In this document: in pieces, positions 61,662 through 64,000 of the stretch
Layout of the letters: the number at the start of each line of letters is the position of its first letter
How positions within the stretch are numbered: position 1 is the first letter of the stretch
NCBI GenBank assembly: GCA_016700115.1
Contig: CP064999.1
Span: 5,823,501-5,887,500, forward strand
Length of the DNA: 64,000 bases
Reading direction: 5' to 3'
From: Sphingobacteriales bacterium
Lineage (GTDB): Bacteria; Bacteroidota; Bacteroidia; Chitinophagales; UBA2359
Notes under the pieces: model-generated
What the model saw: only the letters and a program-made list of their open reading frames with translations
What the model was told of the DNA's origin: nothing
Databases searched by the model: none
Made by a program: the position numbers and the translations under genes

Positions 61662-62345
61662 AACTGTAGAACTCTTTTTCGGTTGAAAAATTCAGATTTA
61701 TAATGAAGGTTTTAATGATGAAGGAATGAAGATTTTGAAAAACGATCTCCAACTATCTTTTTGTAAAACAGCTATAAACATTGTCTTTTTTTAAATAGCG
61801 GCGAAATATATGAAAAGCACAGCAAAAATATCCTATTATTTCGCTGTATTTTTTGATTCTTTCTGACAAAATTGTTTGGGTATTAAATACTATTCTATAA
61901 AATCAGGTTGTGATTAGAAACTCGACAACATAGAAGTCAATTAAATGAAAGATGATTTCAACGGGACTTCATCCCGAACGGACAAGAGCAAACCCTTATA
62001 AAAATAACCACGAAGAAGTTGATTAAAACCTAAAAGAAAATTCAACAACTTATACCAACTATGATTTAATATAGCACCACGTATGAATGGTTTAAGTCTC
62101 TAAATATTCCCATCCCTGGAGGGGTTGGGGTGTTTTTTTTGACTATGTGGCGGTATTAGAGATTCGTTTCAGACCTACGAATGAATCACACCAATTTTAA
62201 TTCTTTGTTGAATTCAAGATTCATTTTTGAAGCACTGATTTACACGATATTTAGTTCTTGCAAAAACGCTTAGGCGCAAAGGGCTGATTTTTTAAGTATT
62301 CATCATTCACAATTGACAATTTTCCATTCTCCGTTTAACAAAAAA
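61662..62345. other. Intergenic region between copies B and C
   Basis: No gene seen. It is a nearly exact duplicate of 53948-54631 and differs mainly in homopolymer lengths (for example the G/T run near 62130 versus 54415). Confidence 0.6.
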
Positions 62346-62380
62346 CCCCCTGCACCCGGAATTATCCAAAGTGCAGGGGG
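62346..62380 (-). terminator. Rho-independent terminator after adhesin copy C
   Basis: A 10-bp stem CCCCCTGCAC (62346-62355) with GTGCAGGGGG (62371-62380). On the minus strand it is followed by a run of T. It lies 30 nt past the stop at 62411. This is the same hairpin as after copy B, with one more C:G pair. Confidence 0.88.
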
Positions 62381-62410
62381 ATTTTTCAATAATCAATTGT
62401 TAATCGTCAA

Positions 62411-63055
62411 TTACCTCACCACCATCAACTTAATTTGCTGAGTAGTTCCATCGGCCCTCCTAAGCATGGCGTAGTAAGTGCCTGAAGGCAGTTCAGTGGC
62501 ATCAAACACAAACTCGTAGGGGGTTTCTTCCCCGGTCATACCATCAAACAAGACCGCAACTTCCCTGCCATCAACGGCAAATACAGATAAGTACATCTGC
62601 TCGGCTTTTAGGGCAGTAAAGGTAATCGTTGTCTGATTATTGGTCGGATTGGGATAGGCAAACAAGGTTTCAAAGGCTATTGCATCCTCACCGTTTTTGC
62701 AGGCAGTAACCGTTACAACCACACTTGCCGTAGCTTTACACCCGCCGCTTCCGGTTACGGTTACGGTATAGGTGCCCGACATTGCTGTTGTTGCTCCGGT
62801 TCTCAACACACTATTACCTATACGGGTATATCCGCCCGGACCGCTCCAGTTGTAGGAATTACCACCGGATGCCAGCAAGGAAATCGTACCTCCCACACAG
62901 ACATTCAGATTACCCGTGATGACTGCGTTGGGGGCTGAGATAATTGAGGCATTTCGGGTTGCAGTGGCAATACAACCGGTATTTAGTGTTACGGTTACTT
63001 TATATTGACCGGCTACGGGTGGTGCGCTGATAGCGGCAGTTGAGGCTGTAAACCC
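62411..63055 (-). CDS. Adhesin copy C, C-terminal fragment with T9SS sorting domain
   Basis: The frame is open from a frameshift near 63055 (CTCCGGG where copy B has CTCCCGGG) to the stop at 62411; an internal start lies at 62896. It contains the last two Ig-like modules and an intact type A sorting domain: FAYPNPTNNQ, 'AVDGREVAVLFDGMTGEETP', 'LPSGTYYAMLRRADG', ending KLMVVR. It serves as the reference for the broken end of copy B, to which it is otherwise nearly identical. Confidence 0.85.
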   Translation of the reverse strand, partial: GFTASTAAISAPPVAGQYKVTVTLNTGCIATATRNASIISAPNAVITGNLNVCVGGTISLLASGGNSYNWSGPGGYTRIGNSVLRTGATTAMSGTYTVTVTGSGGCKATASVVVTVTACKNGEDAIAFETLFAYPNPTNNQTTITFTALKAEQMYLSVFAVDGREVAVLFDGMTGEETPYEFVFDATELPSGTYYAMLRRADGTTQQIKLMVVR

Positions 63056-64000
63056 TCCGGGCCTGTCCAGCTATATGCCGTTCCGACAGTAGTGGCGGTA
63101 AAGATGACATTGGCATTTGAGCAGAAGCTTGTGGTTGAGGTTGTGGGGGTAACGGCCGCAGTTGTCGGGGCACTGACCGACACGCTCCGGGCTGCCGAAG
63201 CTGTACAGCCTCCGGTATTAGTTACGGTTACTTTGTATTGACCTGCCATCGTAGAATTCGCGTTCGTTCTTATCAGCGAAGGACCGCCGGTGGCAGTGAA
63301 ACCATTCGGACCGGTCCATGAATAGGCTGCTGCTCCGGCAGGAGCGTTAATGGTGATGGTACCTCCTGAACAAATTGTGGAGGTTCCGCTAAGGGTGGCC
63401 GATGGATTGGTGTGGACGGTAACCAATATGTTCGCAGTTCCGGTACAGCCTGTTGAATTGCTCACGGTTACAGAATATACTCCCGACATCGTTGTATTGG
63501 CACCTGTTCGTAAAATGCTGTGTGCATTCGAACTATAACCGCCGGGGCCGCTCCATACATAACTGTTTCCGCCCGAAGCAATCAGGTTGATAGTTCCGCC
63601 GATACATACATCCGTAGTTCCTGTAACGATAGCAGTGGTTGAATTAATGCCGGAAATGCTGACACTAAAACCGGCTCCGGATACAGTAACCGTTGTAGAT
63701 AAGACTACCACACAACCTCCTCCGTCTGAAACACTGACCGTATATTCACCCGCCATCGTTCCGTCTGCATCGGGTCTTACCAGATTTGGGCCGCTTGAGG
63801 TAAATCCGTTCGGACCGCTCCATTCGTAAGATGTGCCCCTGGATGCCGTTAAGGTCAAAACATCGTCGAGACAGACAATGGTATTGCCGGTTATCATTGC
63901 TCCTTCAATGGTGCTGATCGTTACAGTTACCTCGTACTCGGAACTACATCCGTTTGCATCCGTTACGGTAACGGTATAAACACCGGATATATCTGCCTGA
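63050..64000 (-). CDS. Adhesin copy C, Ig-like modules (continues beyond the window)
   Basis: The frame is open from the window edge to about 63055, with an internal ATG at 63897. It encodes Ig-like modules matching copy B, except that one module of 69 codons is missing: copy B 55930-56136 has no counterpart at 63646, where 'GAATTAA' joins directly to 'TGCCGGAAATG'. The frame is kept across the junction. The N-terminal part lies outside the window. Confidence 0.82.

Larger units (their letters stand above)
47037..64000 (-). repeat. Tandem array of a 7.7-kb adhesin unit (copies A, B and part of C)
   Basis: Start codons of A and B are 7,714 nt apart; stop codons of B and C are 7,715 nt apart. 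The unit includes the gene, its terminator and the 680-nt upstream region. The array begins right after the mobile elements at 46.9 kb and its far end is not in the window. Confidence 0.85.

Noticed and set aside
47037..64000. Diversity-generating retroelement acting on the adhesin array
   Set aside because: No reverse transcriptase or template repeat is visible, and differences between copies are not concentrated at adenines.

Overview
The window comes from a member of the Bacteroidota. The evidence is several secreted proteins ending in type A sorting domains of the type IX secretion system (T9SS), a one-protein hybrid two-component regulator of the HTCS type, promoters of the TTTG / TAnnTTTG class, and very large HYR/Ig/SprB-type surface proteins. 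No rRNA or tRNA gene was seen. The gene mix looks more like an environmental, gliding-type lineage (Saprospiria/Chitinophagia-like) than a gut Bacteroides, but this is an inference.

Layout. 1-5.3 kb is ordinary chromosome: a truncated phytanoyl-CoA dioxygenase-like gene, a GH13 alpha-glucosidase, yraN, a small secreted protein and a 308-aa T9SS cargo protein. 5.3-6.0 kb is intergenic and holds a 42-bp tandem array. 6.0-27.4 kb is one minus-strand transcription unit: a 113-aa protein resembling a free-standing sorting domain, followed by a giant adhesin of about 6,980 aa (one frameshift near 7,152). 27.4-28.5 kb is non-coding with short palindromes and a second 42-bp array. 28.5-34.5 kb carries an HTCS regulator and tryptophanase. 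34.6-43.6 kb is a second adhesin of 2,983 aa whose C-terminal 1,680 residues are nearly identical to those of the first. 43.8-46.9 kb is a nested mobile element: an IS1634-type element with perfect 20-bp ends inside an IS630-type element, flanked by a 139-bp target duplication. 47.0-64.0 kb is a tandem array of at least three copies (A, B, C; period about 7.7 kb) of a third adhesin family with glycine-rich, HYR and Ig-like modules. Copy C runs off the window.

How it fits together. Apart from the first genes, the regulator and tryptophanase, the window is a cluster of exported, T9SS-anchored repeat adhesins on one strand, most followed by a strong hairpin terminator. Nearly identical blocks alternate with diverged blocks, which points to recent duplication and gene conversion. 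Many adhesin copies and the IS1634 transposase are broken by one-base indels, nearly all in homopolymers. These may be sequencing or assembly errors, so intact and inactive copies cannot be told apart from this sequence alone.
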